Of a stretch of DNA of 64,000 nt, positions 33,043 to 42,558 are shown in pieces. The notes under the pieces are model-generated. The model was not told the DNA's origin, searched no databases, and saw nothing but the letters and a program-made list of their open reading frames with translations. The position numbers and the translations under genes were made by a program. Numbering within the stretch: position 1 is the first letter of the stretch; every line of letters starts with the position of its first letter. The DNA is from Actinomycetospora callitridis (lineage in GTDB: Bacteria > Actinomycetota > Actinomycetes > Mycobacteriales > Pseudonocardiaceae): assembly GCF_028737265.1 (NCBI RefSeq), contig NZ_JAQZAK010000004.1, positions 434,001-498,000 on the forward strand, in the 5' to 3' direction.

Positions 33043-34319
33043 GAGGAGGTCGAGGTGAGCGTGCAGGCAGGGGTGCTCAGGGACGTCAGCGTCGTGGTCG
33101 AGGCGCTCGGCAGGTCGAAGGTCGTGGAACCCGACGACGTCGTGAGGCTCAGGGCACCTGCACTGGCCGTGTACGTCCCGGACACGGTGCCGGTGAGCCG
33201 GCCGCCCGAGCCGAAGGTGACGGTGCCCGGCCCGAAGGAGCACCCCGAGCCCGCCGTCCAGCTGGTACCGGCGAGCGTCGTCCCGGCGCCGGAGGTCGAC
33301 GGGGTCGTCGTGGTGGTCGACGACTCCGGGCCGGTGGACGTGGTGGTCGACGACCCGGGGCTGGTGGACGTCCCGGGACCGGCGCCCCCCGGGGCGACAC
33401 CCGTGGCGCCCTCCCCGCCGGCGGCCGGAGCGACGACGTCCGGGGCCGAGCCGCCGCCGTTCTCCGCGCCGGCCTGGGCGCCCCCGCCGGCCTGCGGCTC
33501 CGCGCCCCCGGGGAAGGCCTCGCGGACCTCCCGGTTCTCCCGGTCCCGCTCGCCGTCCGTTCCCCGCGGGCGGTCGTGCCCGCGCCCTGTGTGGACGTCG
33601 ATGATCGTGTAGTTGTTCGTCACGGTCGTCGTCTGGTGGTTGATGATCGTCACCGAGTTCGAGGTGAACGAGGTCCACCGCGGGCCGACGTAGGCGACGG
33701 TGGTGAAGGACTGCGGGGCCGTCAACGGGTTGCCGCAGAAGCACCGGGTGACGGGGTTGCCGTACGGGTCGACGAGCACGGCCGTGCCGGCCTGGAGCAC
33801 CGCGGGCCAGGACGTGACGCTGCCGTCGCTCCAGCCGTGGTTGGTGACGTAGGTGTCGGAGCGCAGGACCACGGAGGTCAGCCCGTCGACGTAGCTCGAG
33901 ATCGTCGACGACGAGCCGTCGCGCAGGCCGAGGACCGAGGCCCAGCCGGCGGCGCGGTCGGGGTGCGCGCTCAGGTAGCGGGTGAGCTGGGAGCGGTCGC
34001 ACGACGAGTCGTCGCCGGTGCCGCCGTAGAGGCCCGGGGTGGTGCCGGAGTGCCGTCCGCCGGTGTGCGCGACGGGCCGGACGTCGGGGACGTCGGTGCC
34101 GACGCTGTCCATGAACGGGTTGGCGCCCGCGGTGGCCACCGGCTCGAGGGCGACCTCGGCCGGCGCGCCCATCTCGCGAGCGACGATCACCCCGCCGAGG
34201 GCGGCCACGAGCATCCCGAGGACGACGACCAGGGCGATCATCCCGCGGGACAGACCCCGCGCCGCTGGCGGCGGAGCCTGCGGGACGACGGGTTGCGGCG
34301 GCGTCAGCACCGAGATCAC
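33039..34319 (-). CDS. DUF6777-like membrane protein with Ser/Thr-rich tail
   Basis: 426 residues from GTG 34319; GTG 34310 is an alternative with better ribosome-site spacing. A short Pro-rich start and one transmembrane helix (MIALVVVLGMLVAALGGVIV) precede an outer domain: NPFMDSVGTDVPDVRPVAHT, GLYGGTGDDSSCDRSQLTRY, DGLTSVVLRSDTYVTNHGW, AVLQAGTAVLVDPYGNPVTR and CFCGNPLTAPQS. This is the pattern I associate with DUF6777. After a Gly/Ala/Ser/Thr-rich linker comes a small beta-rich end domain (GSGCSFGPGTVTFGSGGRLT). Co-translated with the downstream membrane gene. Role unknown, probably cell envelope. Confidence 0.65.
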   Translation of the reverse strand: MISVLTPPQPVVPQAPPPAARGLSRGMIALVVVLGMLVAALGGVIVAREMGAPAEVALEPVATAGANPFMDSVGTDVPDVRPVAHTGGRHSGTTPGLYGGTGDDSSCDRSQLTRYLSAHPDRAAGWASVLGLRDGSSSTISSYVDGLTSVVLRSDTYVTNHGWSDGSVTSWPAVLQAGTAVLVDPYGNPVTRCFCGNPLTAPQSFTTVAYVGPRWTSFTSNSVTIINHQTTTVTNNYTIIDVHTGRGHDRPRGTDGERDRENREVREAFPGGAEPQAGGGAQAGAENGGGSAPDVVAPAAGGEGATGVAPGGAGPGTSTSPGSSTTTSTGPESSTTTTTPSTSGAGTTLAGTSWTAGSGCSFGPGTVTFGSGGRLTGTVSGTYTASAGALSLTTSSGSTTFDLPSASTTTLTSLSTPACTLTSTSS

Positions 34320-34411
34320 TCCCCCCGAGCGGGCCGGGCCCCGACCGGGCGCCGACCTTCGAAAGAATCTCGGAGGGCAGACACAATGCGTTAGTCGACA
34401 CGCACCACCGT

Positions 34412-34425
34412 CACTCGTTCGAGTG
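34412..34425. promoter_or_regulatory. 14-bp perfect palindrome CACTCGTTCGAGTG
   Basis: A perfect 14-bp dyad in the 135-bp gap between the DUF6777-like gene and nadD, both on the minus strand. It lies about 93 bp before the GTG of the membrane-protein gene, a position compatible with an operator. Confidence 0.4.
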
Positions 34426-34454
34426 GGATCGGCCCCGAACGGCCCAGCCAGCGA

Positions 34455-35090
34455 CTACTCGGAAGACACATGCTCCGTCGGTCCGAGCACCGAACCTTCA
34501 CCTCGCCGGCGGTACAACCCGCGCTTGGCGATGTACTGCACGACGCCGTCGGGCACGAGGTACCAGACCGGCTCGCCGGCGGCGACGCGCTCGCGGCAGG
34601 CCGTCGACGAGATCGCCATCGCCGGCACCTCGAGCAGGCTCACCGAGCCGCTCGGCAGGTGGCCGTCGTCGAGGTCGAACCCGGGCCGCGTGACCCCCAC
34701 GAAGTGCGCGAGCCGGAACATCTCCTCGGCGCGGTGCCACGACAGGATCTGCTCGAGCGCGTCGGCGCCGGTGATGAAGAAGAGCTCGTCGTCGGGGAAG
34801 ATCGCCGCGAGGTCCTGGAGGGTGTCGACGGTGTAGGTCGGCCCGTCACGGTCGACGTCGACGCGGCTGACGGTGAAGCGCGGGTTCGACGCGGTGGCGA
34901 CGACGGTCATGAGGTAGCGGTCCTCGGCGGCGCTGACCGACTCGCCCTCCTTGCGGTAGGGCTGACCGGTCGGCACGAACACGACCTCGTCGAGCGCGAA
35001 CCGCACCTGGGCCTCGCTGGCCGCGACGAGGTGCCCGTGGTGCACGGGGTCGAAGGTGCCGCCCATGACCCCGATCCGGCGCTGTCCCAC
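34455..35090 (-). CDS. nadD: nicotinate-nucleotide adenylyltransferase
   Basis: 211 residues from GTG 35090. The nucleotidyl-transferase motif [18 protein letters not shown] (with H-x-G-H) near residues 10-21, [32 protein letters not shown] and the second motif [16 protein letters not shown] (ISST-x-x-R) are all present. It makes nicotinate adenine dinucleotide from NaMN and ATP in NAD synthesis. In mycobacteria it precedes rsfS directly. Confidence 0.96.
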   Translation of the reverse strand: MGQRRIGVMGGTFDPVHHGHLVAASEAQVRFALDEVVFVPTGQPYRKEGESVSAAEDRYLMTVVATASNPRFTVSRVDVDRDGPTYTVDTLQDLAAIFPDDELFFITGADALEQILSWHRAEEMFRLAHFVGVTRPGFDLDDGHLPSGSVSLLEVPAMAISSTACRERVAAGEPVWYLVPDGVVQYIAKRGLYRRRGEGSVLGPTEHVSSE

Positions 35091-35112
35091 CCGGTCAGCC
35101 TAGTGATCTCGA

Positions 35113-36573
35113 CTAGACCGGCAGGAGCCCGGAGACGACCCCCGCGAGCTGGGCCGCCGTCCGGCACTCGTGCATCGGCACGACCTGCCCGTAGCGGCGG
35201 GCCGCGGAGTCGCCGGTCCCCCACTGCGCCTGCGGCTCGGGGTTGAGCCAGTGCACGTGACGGGAGCGCTCGGCGAGGTCGCCCAGGACCGCCAGGTTCG
35301 GGTCGCGGTAGTTGGTGCGGCCGTCGCCCAGCAGCAGCAGCGACGTGCGCGGGCCGACCACGTCCGGCCAGCCCTCGCGGAAACGCCCGAGCGCCGAGCC
35401 GTAGTCGCTGTGCCCGTCGAAGGCGATGAGGCCCGGGCGCGCGGTGATCTCGGCCATCACGCCGCCGAGGTCCGACCCCGGCCCGAACAGGTCGGTGACC
35501 TCGACGCACCCGTCGACGAAGCAGAAGATCCGGATGCGCGAGAACTGCTCCCGCAGGGCCTGGACCAGCATCATCGTGAAGTGGCTGAACCCCGCCACCG
35601 ACCCCGAGACGTCGCAGAACAGCACCAGCTCGGGACGTCCCGGACGCGGACGCCGGTACGCCGGGCGCATCGGCACCCCGCCGGTGGACATCGAGCGGCG
35701 CAGGGTGCGGCGCAGGTCGATCGGGCCGCGCCGGGCCCGGCGGCGCCGAGCGGCGAGCCGCGACGCGAGGTGCCGGGCGAGCGGGGCGACGCGGCGGCGC
35801 AGGTCGGCGAGCTGCTCGGAGTTGGCGGTCAGGAAGTCGACGCGGTCACCCTGCTTCGGGACGCCGGTGCGCGCCGCCGCCTCGCGCCCGCGGACCTCCG
35901 CGCCCCGCCGGCGGGCCTCGTCGGTGACCATGCGCCGGAACGACGCGATCCGGTCCCGCACCTCCCGGCGCGAGACCTCCTCGGCGAACGGGCTGTCCCA
36001 CGCCGCGTCGGCCCCGCCGCGCAGGTCGGCCAGCACGCGCGCCAGCAGCGTCTCGGGCCGGACCGCGTTGAGCGCCTGGTAGGCCGACCACGTCGACGGC
36101 TGTCCCCCACCACCCTGGCCGCGGTCGCCGCCCCCGCCGCCCTGACCCTGGCCCTGACCGCCCTGGCCCTTGCCCACCGCGCCCAGCCCGTCGACGATCG
36201 CGCGCGCCAGCTCGGCCATCGCGGCGGTGTCACCGTCGCGCAGCAGCCCGGCGAGCAGGTCGCGCAGCGCCTCGACGTCCACCGACCCGTCCTCGGCGTA
36301 GGGCAGCGCGACCTCGCCGAGCGCCGCGCCCTGCCCGAGCGGGAACCACAGGTCGAAGAGCGCGTCGAACACCGCGCGCTGACCCGAGCGCCGCAGCATC
36401 GCCGCCGCGAGGCCCTCGCGCAGCTGTTCGCGGCGCAGCAGGTCCAGCTCGGAGATCACGGCTGCGGCGTCGACCGACTCCCCCGGCCCCACCGCGATCC
36501 CCGCCCGCCGCAGCGCCCCGACGAAGTCGACCAGGTGGGCGGGCAGGCCGCCGTGCACGACCGGAGAGGCCAT
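35113..36573 (-). CDS. VWA-domain (CoxE-like) protein
   Basis: 486 residues from ATG 36573. N-terminal helical region (FVGALRRAGIAVGPGESVDA), a Gly/Gln-rich linker near residue 135-165, and a C-terminal von Willebrand A domain: ELVLFCDVSGSVAGFSHFTM carries the D-x-S-x-S MIDAS motif (about 318), with LLLLGDGRTNYRDPNLAVL as the later Asp. VWA/CoxE proteins pair with MoxR ATPases as metal-cofactor insertion or complex-remodelling chaperones. The partner MoxR gene is 13 bp upstream. The pair corresponds in place to Rv2425c-Rv2426c of M. tuberculosis, next to proA there. Confidence 0.88.
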   Translation of the reverse strand: MASPVVHGGLPAHLVDFVGALRRAGIAVGPGESVDAAAVISELDLLRREQLREGLAAAMLRRSGQRAVFDALFDLWFPLGQGAALGEVALPYAEDGSVDVEALRDLLAGLLRDGDTAAMAELARAIVDGLGAVGKGQGGQGQGQGGGGGDRGQGGGGQPSTWSAYQALNAVRPETLLARVLADLRGGADAAWDSPFAEEVSRREVRDRIASFRRMVTDEARRRGAEVRGREAAARTGVPKQGDRVDFLTANSEQLADLRRRVAPLARHLASRLAARRRRARRGPIDLRRTLRRSMSTGGVPMRPAYRRPRPGRPELVLFCDVSGSVAGFSHFTMMLVQALREQFSRIRIFCFVDGCVEVTDLFGPGSDLGGVMAEITARPGLIAFDGHSDYGSALGRFREGWPDVVGPRTSLLLLGDGRTNYRDPNLAVLGDLAERSRHVHWLNPEPQAQWGTGDSAARRYGQVVPMHECRTAAQLAGVVSGLLPV

Positions 36574-36586
36574 CAGGTCAGCCCCT

Positions 36587-37483
36587 TCAGTTCAACCGGA
36601 GCTCGGCGACGGCGCGCTCGGTGTCGGACTGGTGCTTGAGGACGACCCCGAGCGTCGCGCGCACCGTGGCGTCGTCGACCGTGTCGAGCCCGAGGGCCAG
36701 CAGGGTGCGCCCCCAGTCGATCGTCTCGGACACCGACGGCGCCTTGCGGAGCTGGATGCCGCGCAGCACCCCGACGATGCGGACGAGCTCCTCGGCGAGC
36801 GCCTCCGGCAGCTGCGGCACGCGGGTGAGCACGATGCGCCGCTCGAGCTCGGCGTCGGGGAAGTCGAGGTGCAGGTAGAGGCACCGGCGCTTGAGCGCCT
36901 CGGAGAGCTCGCGGGTGGCGTTCGAGGTCAGGAGGGTGAACGGGCGCTGCGCGGCCACCACGGTGCCGAGCTCGGGGACGGTGACCTGGAAGTCGCCGAG
37001 CACCTCGAGCAGCAGCCCCTCGACCTCGACGTCGGCCTTGTCGGTCTCGTCGACGAGCAGCACGGTCGGGTCGGTGCGCCGGATCGCGGTGAGCAGCGGG
37101 CGCGGGAGCAGGAACTCCTCGGAGAAGACGTCGTCGCGGGTCTCGTCCCAGGCCTCCGGGCGGGTGGGGGACGACGCGGCCGCGGTGATGCGCAGCAGCT
37201 GCTTGGCGTGGTTCCACTCGTAGAGCGCGCGGGCCTCGTCGATGCCCTCGTAGCACTGCAGGCGCACCAGGCCGCTGCCCGTCGCCTCGGCCACCGCGCG
37301 CGCCAGCTCCGTCTTGCCCACGCCCGCGGGACCCTCGACGAGGAGCGGCTTGCCCAGGCGATCGGCGAGGAAGACGGTGGTCGCGACGGCGGTGGAGGCG
37401 ATGTAGCCGACGTCGGCGAGCCGGGTGGCGACGTCGTCGACGGAGTCGAACAACGCCTTCTGGTCGACCGGCTCGGTGCTCAC
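36587..37483 (-). CDS. MoxR-family AAA+ ATPase
   Basis: 298 residues from GTG 37483. Walker A in KPLLVEGPAGVGKTELARAV, an insert-I/II-type segment (RLQCYEGIDEARALYEWNHA), Walker B in TVLLVDETDKADVEVEGLL, sensor 1 in PFTLLTSNATRELSEALKRR and the arginine-finger region RRCLYLHLDFPD. MoxR ATPases act with VWA proteins to mature or load cofactors into target enzymes. The gene is the first of a two-gene operon with the downstream VWA gene. Confidence 0.9.
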   Translation of the reverse strand: MSTEPVDQKALFDSVDDVATRLADVGYIASTAVATTVFLADRLGKPLLVEGPAGVGKTELARAVAEATGSGLVRLQCYEGIDEARALYEWNHAKQLLRITAAASSPTRPEAWDETRDDVFSEEFLLPRPLLTAIRRTDPTVLLVDETDKADVEVEGLLLEVLGDFQVTVPELGTVVAAQRPFTLLTSNATRELSEALKRRCLYLHLDFPDAELERRIVLTRVPQLPEALAEELVRIVGVLRGIQLRKAPSVSETIDWGRTLLALGLDTVDDATVRATLGVVLKHQSDTERAVAELRLN

Positions 37484-37560
37484 GCCCCGGCATCCTGCCC
37501 GGTGATCGGGCGCTTGTCCCGGCGTGGTGACGCGATGGCCACCGGTCGTCGTGGACGGGA

Positions 37561-37581
37561 CCCACGGTCGTCGGCCGTGGG
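37561..37581. repeat. 7-bp hairpin CCCACGG...CCGTGGG upstream of nhaA
   Basis: Perfect 7-bp arms with a 7-nt loop in the 242-bp gap between the divergent MoxR and NhaA genes. It is followed at once by TATCCT, a possible -10 box for the NhaA gene. Otherwise I see nothing else in this gap. Confidence 0.4.
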
Positions 37582-37725
37582 TATCCTCGGCGTCCGAACC
37601 GTCCCGTTCCCCGCGCGGCGCCCACGTCCCGGTCCGCGAGGGCAACCACGGGCGACCGCCGGTCGGTCGACGACGACGCGCCCGGCAGCCGGCATCGTGC
37701 TGCTCCCCGAGGAGGACCGGGCCCC

Positions 37726-39609
37726 ATGGCCGAGGTGACGACCACCCGCCCGTCCCCGTGGCGCGGCGTGCTCGACCGCATCGAGGCCGCCCGTCGCGGC
37801 GACTCGAGCGAGTCGCTGGCCGCCGTCTTCGTCCTGGCGGCGACCGTGATCGCGCTGGTCTGGGCCAACTCCCCCTGGGGCTGGACCTACGACGCGTTCT
37901 GGGACATCCAGGTCGCGATCACGGTCGGCGACGCGGGCATCGACCTCGACCTGCAGCACTGGGTCAACGACGGCCTGATGGCGCTGTTCTTCTTCGTCAT
38001 CGGGCTCGAGGTCAAGCGCGAGTTCGCGATGGGCGAGCTGCGCGACCGGTCGAAGGCGGCGGTCCCGCTCGCGGCGTCCGTCGCGGGCCTCGTCCTGCCG
38101 GCGCTGCTGTACCTGCTGCTCAACCCATCGGGGCCGGCCGCGTCCGCGTGGGGCGTCGTGATCTCCACCGACACCGCGTTCCTGCTCGGCGCGCTCGCGG
38201 TGGTCGGGCCCGGGCGGGCGGAGCGCCTGCGGATCTTCCTGCTGACCCTCGCCGTCGCCGACGACGTGGGCGCGCTGGCGGTCATCGCCGTCGTCTACAC
38301 CGACGAGCTGTCCCTCGTGCCGCTCGCGGTGGGGGTGCTCGGACTGCTCGCGATCTGGCAGCTGCGGCGCCTGCGGGTGTGGCGCGGCGGCGGCTACCTG
38401 ATCGTCTCGCTCATCACCTGGGTGGCCTTCTACGAGTCCGGCGTGCACGCCACCCTCGCCGGGGTCCTCATCGCCCTGCTGCTGCCCGTCTACCCGCCCA
38501 AGCGCGCCCTGGTGGAACGGGCCGCCGCGCTCACCAGGGCCTTCCGGCAGTCGCCGAACCCCGAGTACGCGCGCTCGGCGCGGCTCGGGCTGGAGCGGGC
38601 GGTGTCGGTCAACGAACGGCTCATGCGGCTCTACCAGCCCTACACCGCGTTCATCATCGTGCCGGTGTTCGCGCTGGCCAACGCCGGCGTGCCCCTCACC
38701 GCCGAGACGCTGCGGGCGTCCATGACCTCCCCGTTGACCTGGGGTGTCGTGCTCGGCCTCGTCCTCGGCAAGTTCGTGGGCATCACCGGGGCCACGGCCC
38801 TGTTCGCCCGCCTGCGCCCCGGCAGCCTCGCTCCCGGACTCCGGATCCCGCAGGTCGCCGGCGGTGCGGCGCTGTCGGGGATCGGGTTCACGATCTCGCT
38901 GTTCATCGTCGACCTCGCGCTGGACGACGAGCCCCTGCTCGCCGACGAGGCGCGCGTCGGCGTGCTGGCGGCGTCGGTGATCGCGCTCGTGCTGGGCTCC
39001 GGGGTCTTCCGCGTCGGTGCGCGGCTCGGGCTCGAGCCCGAGGAGCCGTCGATGGAGCTGCTGCGCCCCGTCGACCCGCACCGCGACCACATCCGCGGGC
39101 CGGTCGGGGCGCCGCTGACGATCGTCGAGTACGGCGACTTCGAGTGCCCGTTCTGCAGCAAGGCCACCGGCAGCATCCGGCAGGTCCGGGCCCACTTCGG
39201 CGACGACGTGCGCTACGTGTTCCGGCACATGCCCCTCGACGACTACCACCCCGACGCCCGCTCGGCCGCCGAGGTCTCCGAGGCCGCCGCGAAGCAGGGC
39301 CGGTTCTGGGACGTGCACGACGCCTTCTTCGCGCACAACGACGCCCTCGAACGCGACGACCTGCTGCGCTACTGCGCGGAGCTCGGCCTCGACGTCGACC
39401 GCATCGAGGAGGATCTCCGCGACGGCGACGCGCAGAACCGCGTGACCGACGACGAGATCGACGCGCGCACCAGCGAGCTGCCGGGGACCCCGACCTTCTA
39501 CCTCGGCGCGAACGGGTCGGCTCCGGTGCGCCACGTCGGCCCCTACGACGCCGACACCCTGATCGCCGAGCTGACGCGTCAGCGCGAGGCGGCGCCGGAC
39601 CCGGTGTGA
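37726..39609 (+). CDS. nhaA: NhaA Na+/H+ antiporter fused to a DsbA/thioredoxin-like domain
   Basis: 627 residues from ATG 37726. Residues about 1-440 are Nha[72 protein letters not shown] (the ion-binding Asp-Asp pair) and [20 protein letters not shown]. Residues about 445-620 form a DsbA-like domain: [20 protein letters not shown] with active-site C-P-F-C (about 474-477) and the cis-Pro loop [10 protein letters not shown]. The topology would place the thioredoxin fold after the last helix. Such NhaA-thioredoxin fusions are known in actinobacteria, but their purpose is unclear; redox control or oxidative folding is possible. Confidence 0.93.
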   Translation: MAEVTTTRPSPWRGVLDRIEAARRGDSSESLAAVFVLAATVIALVWANSPWGWTYDAFWDIQVAITVGDAGIDLDLQHWVNDGLMALFFFVIGLEVKREFAMGELRDRSKAAVPLAASVAGLVLPALLYLLLNPSGPAASAWGVVISTDTAFLLGALAVVGPGRAERLRIFLLTLAVADDVGALAVIAVVYTDELSLVPLAVGVLGLLAIWQLRRLRVWRGGGYLIVSLITWVAFYESGVHATLAGVLIALLLPVYPPKRALVERAAALTRAFRQSPNPEYARSARLGLERAVSVNERLMRLYQPYTAFIIVPVFALANAGVPLTAETLRASMTSPLTWGVVLGLVLGKFVGITGATALFARLRPGSLAPGLRIPQVAGGAALSGIGFTISLFIVDLALDDEPLLADEARVGVLAASVIALVLGSGVFRVGARLGLEPEEPSMELLRPVDPHRDHIRGPVGAPLTIVEYGDFECPFCSKATGSIRQVRAHFGDDVRYVFRHMPLDDYHPDARSAAEVSEAAAKQGRFWDVHDAFFAHNDALERDDLLRYCAELGLDVDRIEEDLRDGDAQNRVTDDEIDARTSELPGTPTFYLGANGSAPVRHVGPYDADTLIAELTRQREAAPDPV

Positions 39610-39621
39610 GGGGGCCGAGGC

Positions 39622-40233
39622 CTAGTAGCGGTTCGTCCGCGCGTCGACGGCCAGGGCGGCGTCGATCGCCCCGGCGGGCACGTGCGTGCCGGACTGGCTC
39701 TTGGCGATCTTCCCGGCGGAGGGTACGTCGCGCGGCCAGGTCGCCGGGTCCCAGAGCGAGGAGCGCAGGAACGCCTTCGCGCAGTGCAGGAAGAGCTCCT
39801 CGATCTCGACGACGACGGCGAGCTCGGGGGTCCTGCCCTTGACCGTGAACTCGCCCGCGAACGGCGGGTGCTGGTGGATCCGGGCGCGCCCGTTGATCCG
39901 CAGCGTGTGGTCCCGCCCGGGCACGAGGAAGATCATCCCGACCTGCGGGTGGGCGAGGATGTTGCGGAACGAGTCCAGGCGGTGGTTGCCCGGGCGGTCC
40001 GCGAAGGCGACGGCGCGGCCCTCGTCGAGCACGAGGACCTGGCCTGCGGGGTCGCCGCGGGGCGAGACGTCGACGCTGCCGTCGGCGCCGGTGGTGGCGA
40101 GCAGGAAGAACGGCGAGGCGTCGAGGAAGCGCCGGGACTGCTCGTCGACGTGGTCGATGGCCTTGTCGGCGATGACGGCCGGCGGCTCGGAGACGATCGC
40201 GCGCAGCGTCGCCTCGTCGGTGATCTCGGGCAT
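39622..40233 (-). CDS. pyridoxamine 5'-phosphate oxidase-family FMN-binding protein
   Basis: 203 residues from ATG 40233. The pattern RRFLDASPFFLLATTGADGS, VDVSPRGDPAGQVLVLDEGR, AFADRPGNHRLDSFRNILAH, MIFLVPGRDHTLRINGRARI and HCAKAFLRSSLW matches the MSMEG_1061-type FMN-dependent group. They bind FMN at the dimer interface and probably reduce small electrophiles; the exact reaction is not known. It is divergent from the RecQ gene with 92 bp between the starts. Confidence 0.87.
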   Translation of the reverse strand: MPEITDEATLRAIVSEPPAVIADKAIDHVDEQSRRFLDASPFFLLATTGADGSVDVSPRGDPAGQVLVLDEGRAVAFADRPGNHRLDSFRNILAHPQVGMIFLVPGRDHTLRINGRARIHQHPPFAGEFTVKGRTPELAVVVEIEELFLHCAKAFLRSSLWDPATWPRDVPSAGKIAKSQSGTHVPAGAIDAALAVDARTNRY

Positions 40234-40325
40234 CTCCGCTCCCCACGATCGAGTAAGGCGACCCTAACTCCGCACGGGTCGACGGCACCACCCGGCCTGT
40301 CGGACCCGTCGTCCACCATGGAGCC

Positions 40326-42482
40326 ATGACCGTCGCGACCGAGTCCGATCTGCGCGCCGACGCCGAGGCCACGCTGCAGCGCCTGGCCGGTCCCGACGCC
40401 GCGCTGCGCGAGGACCAGTGGTCGGCGATCCACGCGCTGGTGGCCGAGGGCCGGCGGGCGCTGGTGGTGCAGCGCACCGGGTGGGGCAAGTCGGCGGTCT
40501 ACTTCGTGGCCACCGCGCTGCTCCGGGCCCGCGGGAAGGGCCCGACGGTGATCGTCAGCCCGCTGCTCGCGCTCATGCGCAACCAGATCGAGGCGGCGGG
40601 CCGCGCCGGCATCCACGCGGTCACGGTCAACTCCGCCAACACCGACGACTGGTCGCTGGTCTACGGCCAGGTCCAGTCCGGCGAGGTCGACGTCCTGCTC
40701 GTCAGCCCCGAGCGCCTGAACAACCCCGAGTTCCGCGACCAGGTGCTGCCCGAGCTCTCGCGCACCGCCGGGATGCTCGTCGTCGACGAGGCGCACTGCA
40801 TCTCCGACTGGGGGCACGACTTCCGGCCCGACTACCGGCGGCTGCGCACGCTCATCTCCGAGCTGCCCGACGGCGTGCCGGTGCTGGCCACCACGGCCAC
40901 GGCGAACGACCGCGTCACCACCGACGTGGCCGACCAGCTCGGGGTCTCCGGCCAGGGCGAGCGGAGCGACGGGTCATCGACGCAGGGGGACGGCGCGCTG
41001 GTGCTGCGCGGCGAGCTCGACCGGGAGTCGCTGCGCCTCGGGGTGCTCCCGCTGCCCAAGGGCGCCGACCGCTTTGCCTGGCTCGCCCAGCACCTCGACG
41101 ACCTGCCGGGCTCGGGCATCGTGTACACGCTGACGGTCTCGGCCGCCGACGAGCTGGCCGCGTTCCTGCGCGAGCGCGGGCACCCCGTCGCCGCGTACAC
41201 CGGCAAGACCGATCCCGCCGAGCGCGAGCGCGCCGAGGACGACCTGCTGGCCAACCGCGTCAAGGCGCTGGTGGCCACGTCGGCGCTGGGGATGGGATTC
41301 GACAAGCCCGACCTCGGGTTCGTCGTCCACCTCGGGGCGCCGCAGTCCCCCGTCGCCTACTACCAGCAGATCGGCCGCGCCGGCCGTGGCGTCGAGCGCG
41401 CCGAGGTGCTGCTGCTCCCTGGCCCCGAGGACCGCGACATCTGGGCCTACTTCGCCTCCCTGGCGTTCCCCGCCGAACCCCAGGTCAGGGTCGCGCTGAG
41501 CGTGCTCGGCGATGCGGGGCGTCCGATGTCCACCGCCGCGCTCGAGCCGCGCGTGGAGCTCTCCCGCGGCCGGCTGGAGATGATGCTCAAGGTCCTCGAC
41601 ACCGACGGCGCCGTCCGCCGCGTGAAGGGCGGCTGGGAGGCCACCGGTCAGCCGTGGGAGTACGACGGCGCCCGCTACACCGGCCTCGCGAAGGCCCGGC
41701 GCGCCGAGCAGCAGGCGATGCTCGACTACATCGCCACCGACGGCTGCCGCATGGAGTTCCTCCGCCGCCAGCTCGACGACCCCGGCGCGACGCCGTGCGG
41801 GCGCTGCGACAACTGCACCGGCCGGCACGCCGACCCCACGATCGGCGAGGACGTCCGCGTGCAGGCGCAGGCGACGCTCGACCGGCCGGGGGTCCCGCTG
41901 GCGCCGCGCAAGCAGTGGCCCAGCGGCATGGACGCCCTCGACGTGCCGCTCAAGGGCAAGATCAAGCCCGAGGAGGCGGCCGAGGACGGGCGCGCGATCG
42001 GGCGGCTCACCGACGTCGGATGGGGTCCGCGCCTGCGGCCGCTGCTGCAGGGGGACGACCTCGTGCCCGACGCGCTGGTCGACGCGGCCGTGGAGGTCCT
42101 CAAGGGCTGGGACTGGGCGCAGCGGCCGGCCGGGATCGTGTGGCTGCCCAGCCGCGGACGCCCGGCGCTCGTCGAGAGCTTCGCCCAGCGCATCGCCTCG
42201 ATCGGCCGGCTGCCGCTCCTGGGCGCGCTGGCCGACAGCGCCCCGCCGCGCTACTTCGATCCCGAGGACGACAGCGAGCCCGAGCCGCCGAACTCCGCGC
42301 AGCGCCTGGCCGAGGTGTACGGGCGGCTCTCCGTGCCGGCCGGTCTCGACCTCGGGGCGGGGCCCGTCCTGCTGATCGACGACGTGGCGGACTCGGGGTG
42401 GACGCTCACCGTCGCGGCGATGCTCCTGCGCCGGGCCGGGGCGCCCGCCGTGCTCCCGTTCGTGCTGGCCACCACCGGCTGA
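40326..42482 (+). CDS. recQ: RecQ-family DNA helicase with C-terminal phosphoribosyltransferase-like domain
   Basis: 718 residues from ATG 40326. Helicase motifs: VVQRTGWGKSAVYFVATALL (motif I), TVIVSPLLALMRNQI, VVDEAHCISDWGHDFRPDY (DEAH, about 154), VLATTATAND, and GMGFDKPDLGFVVHLGAP with QQIGRAGRG (motif VI). The RQC-type zinc site is CRMEFLRRQLDDPGATPCGR with CDNC (about 475-500). The last 120 residues carry a ComF-like phosphoribosyltransferase fold ending in GPVLLIDDVADSGWTLTVAA (PRPP loop, about 683). RecQ unwinds recombination and repair intermediates 3'-5'. A Ser/Gly insertion (QGERSDGSSTQGDG) interrupts the core between domains 1 and 2. Confidence 0.92.
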   Translation: MTVATESDLRADAEATLQRLAGPDAALREDQWSAIHALVAEGRRALVVQRTGWGKSAVYFVATALLRARGKGPTVIVSPLLALMRNQIEAAGRAGIHAVTVNSANTDDWSLVYGQVQSGEVDVLLVSPERLNNPEFRDQVLPELSRTAGMLVVDEAHCISDWGHDFRPDYRRLRTLISELPDGVPVLATTATANDRVTTDVADQLGVSGQGERSDGSSTQGDGALVLRGELDRESLRLGVLPLPKGADRFAWLAQHLDDLPGSGIVYTLTVSAADELAAFLRERGHPVAAYTGKTDPAERERAEDDLLANRVKALVATSALGMGFDKPDLGFVVHLGAPQSPVAYYQQIGRAGRGVERAEVLLLPGPEDRDIWAYFASLAFPAEPQVRVALSVLGDAGRPMSTAALEPRVELSRGRLEMMLKVLDTDGAVRRVKGGWEATGQPWEYDGARYTGLAKARRAEQQAMLDYIATDGCRMEFLRRQLDDPGATPCGRCDNCTGRHADPTIGEDVRVQAQATLDRPGVPLAPRKQWPSGMDALDVPLKGKIKPEEAAEDGRAIGRLTDVGWGPRLRPLLQGDDLVPDALVDAAVEVLKGWDWAQRPAGIVWLPSRGRPALVESFAQRIASIGRLPLLGALADSAPPRYFDPEDDSEPEPPNSAQRLAEVYGRLSVPAGLDLGAGPVLLIDDVADSGWTLTVAAMLLRRAGAPAVLPFVLATTG

Positions 42483-42558
42483 GCCTGTCGGTGCCGGGCT
42501 TGAGGAGGGGTCTGGCACCCTGCCCGGGACACGGTCCGCACCGCGCACGAGGGGGACG

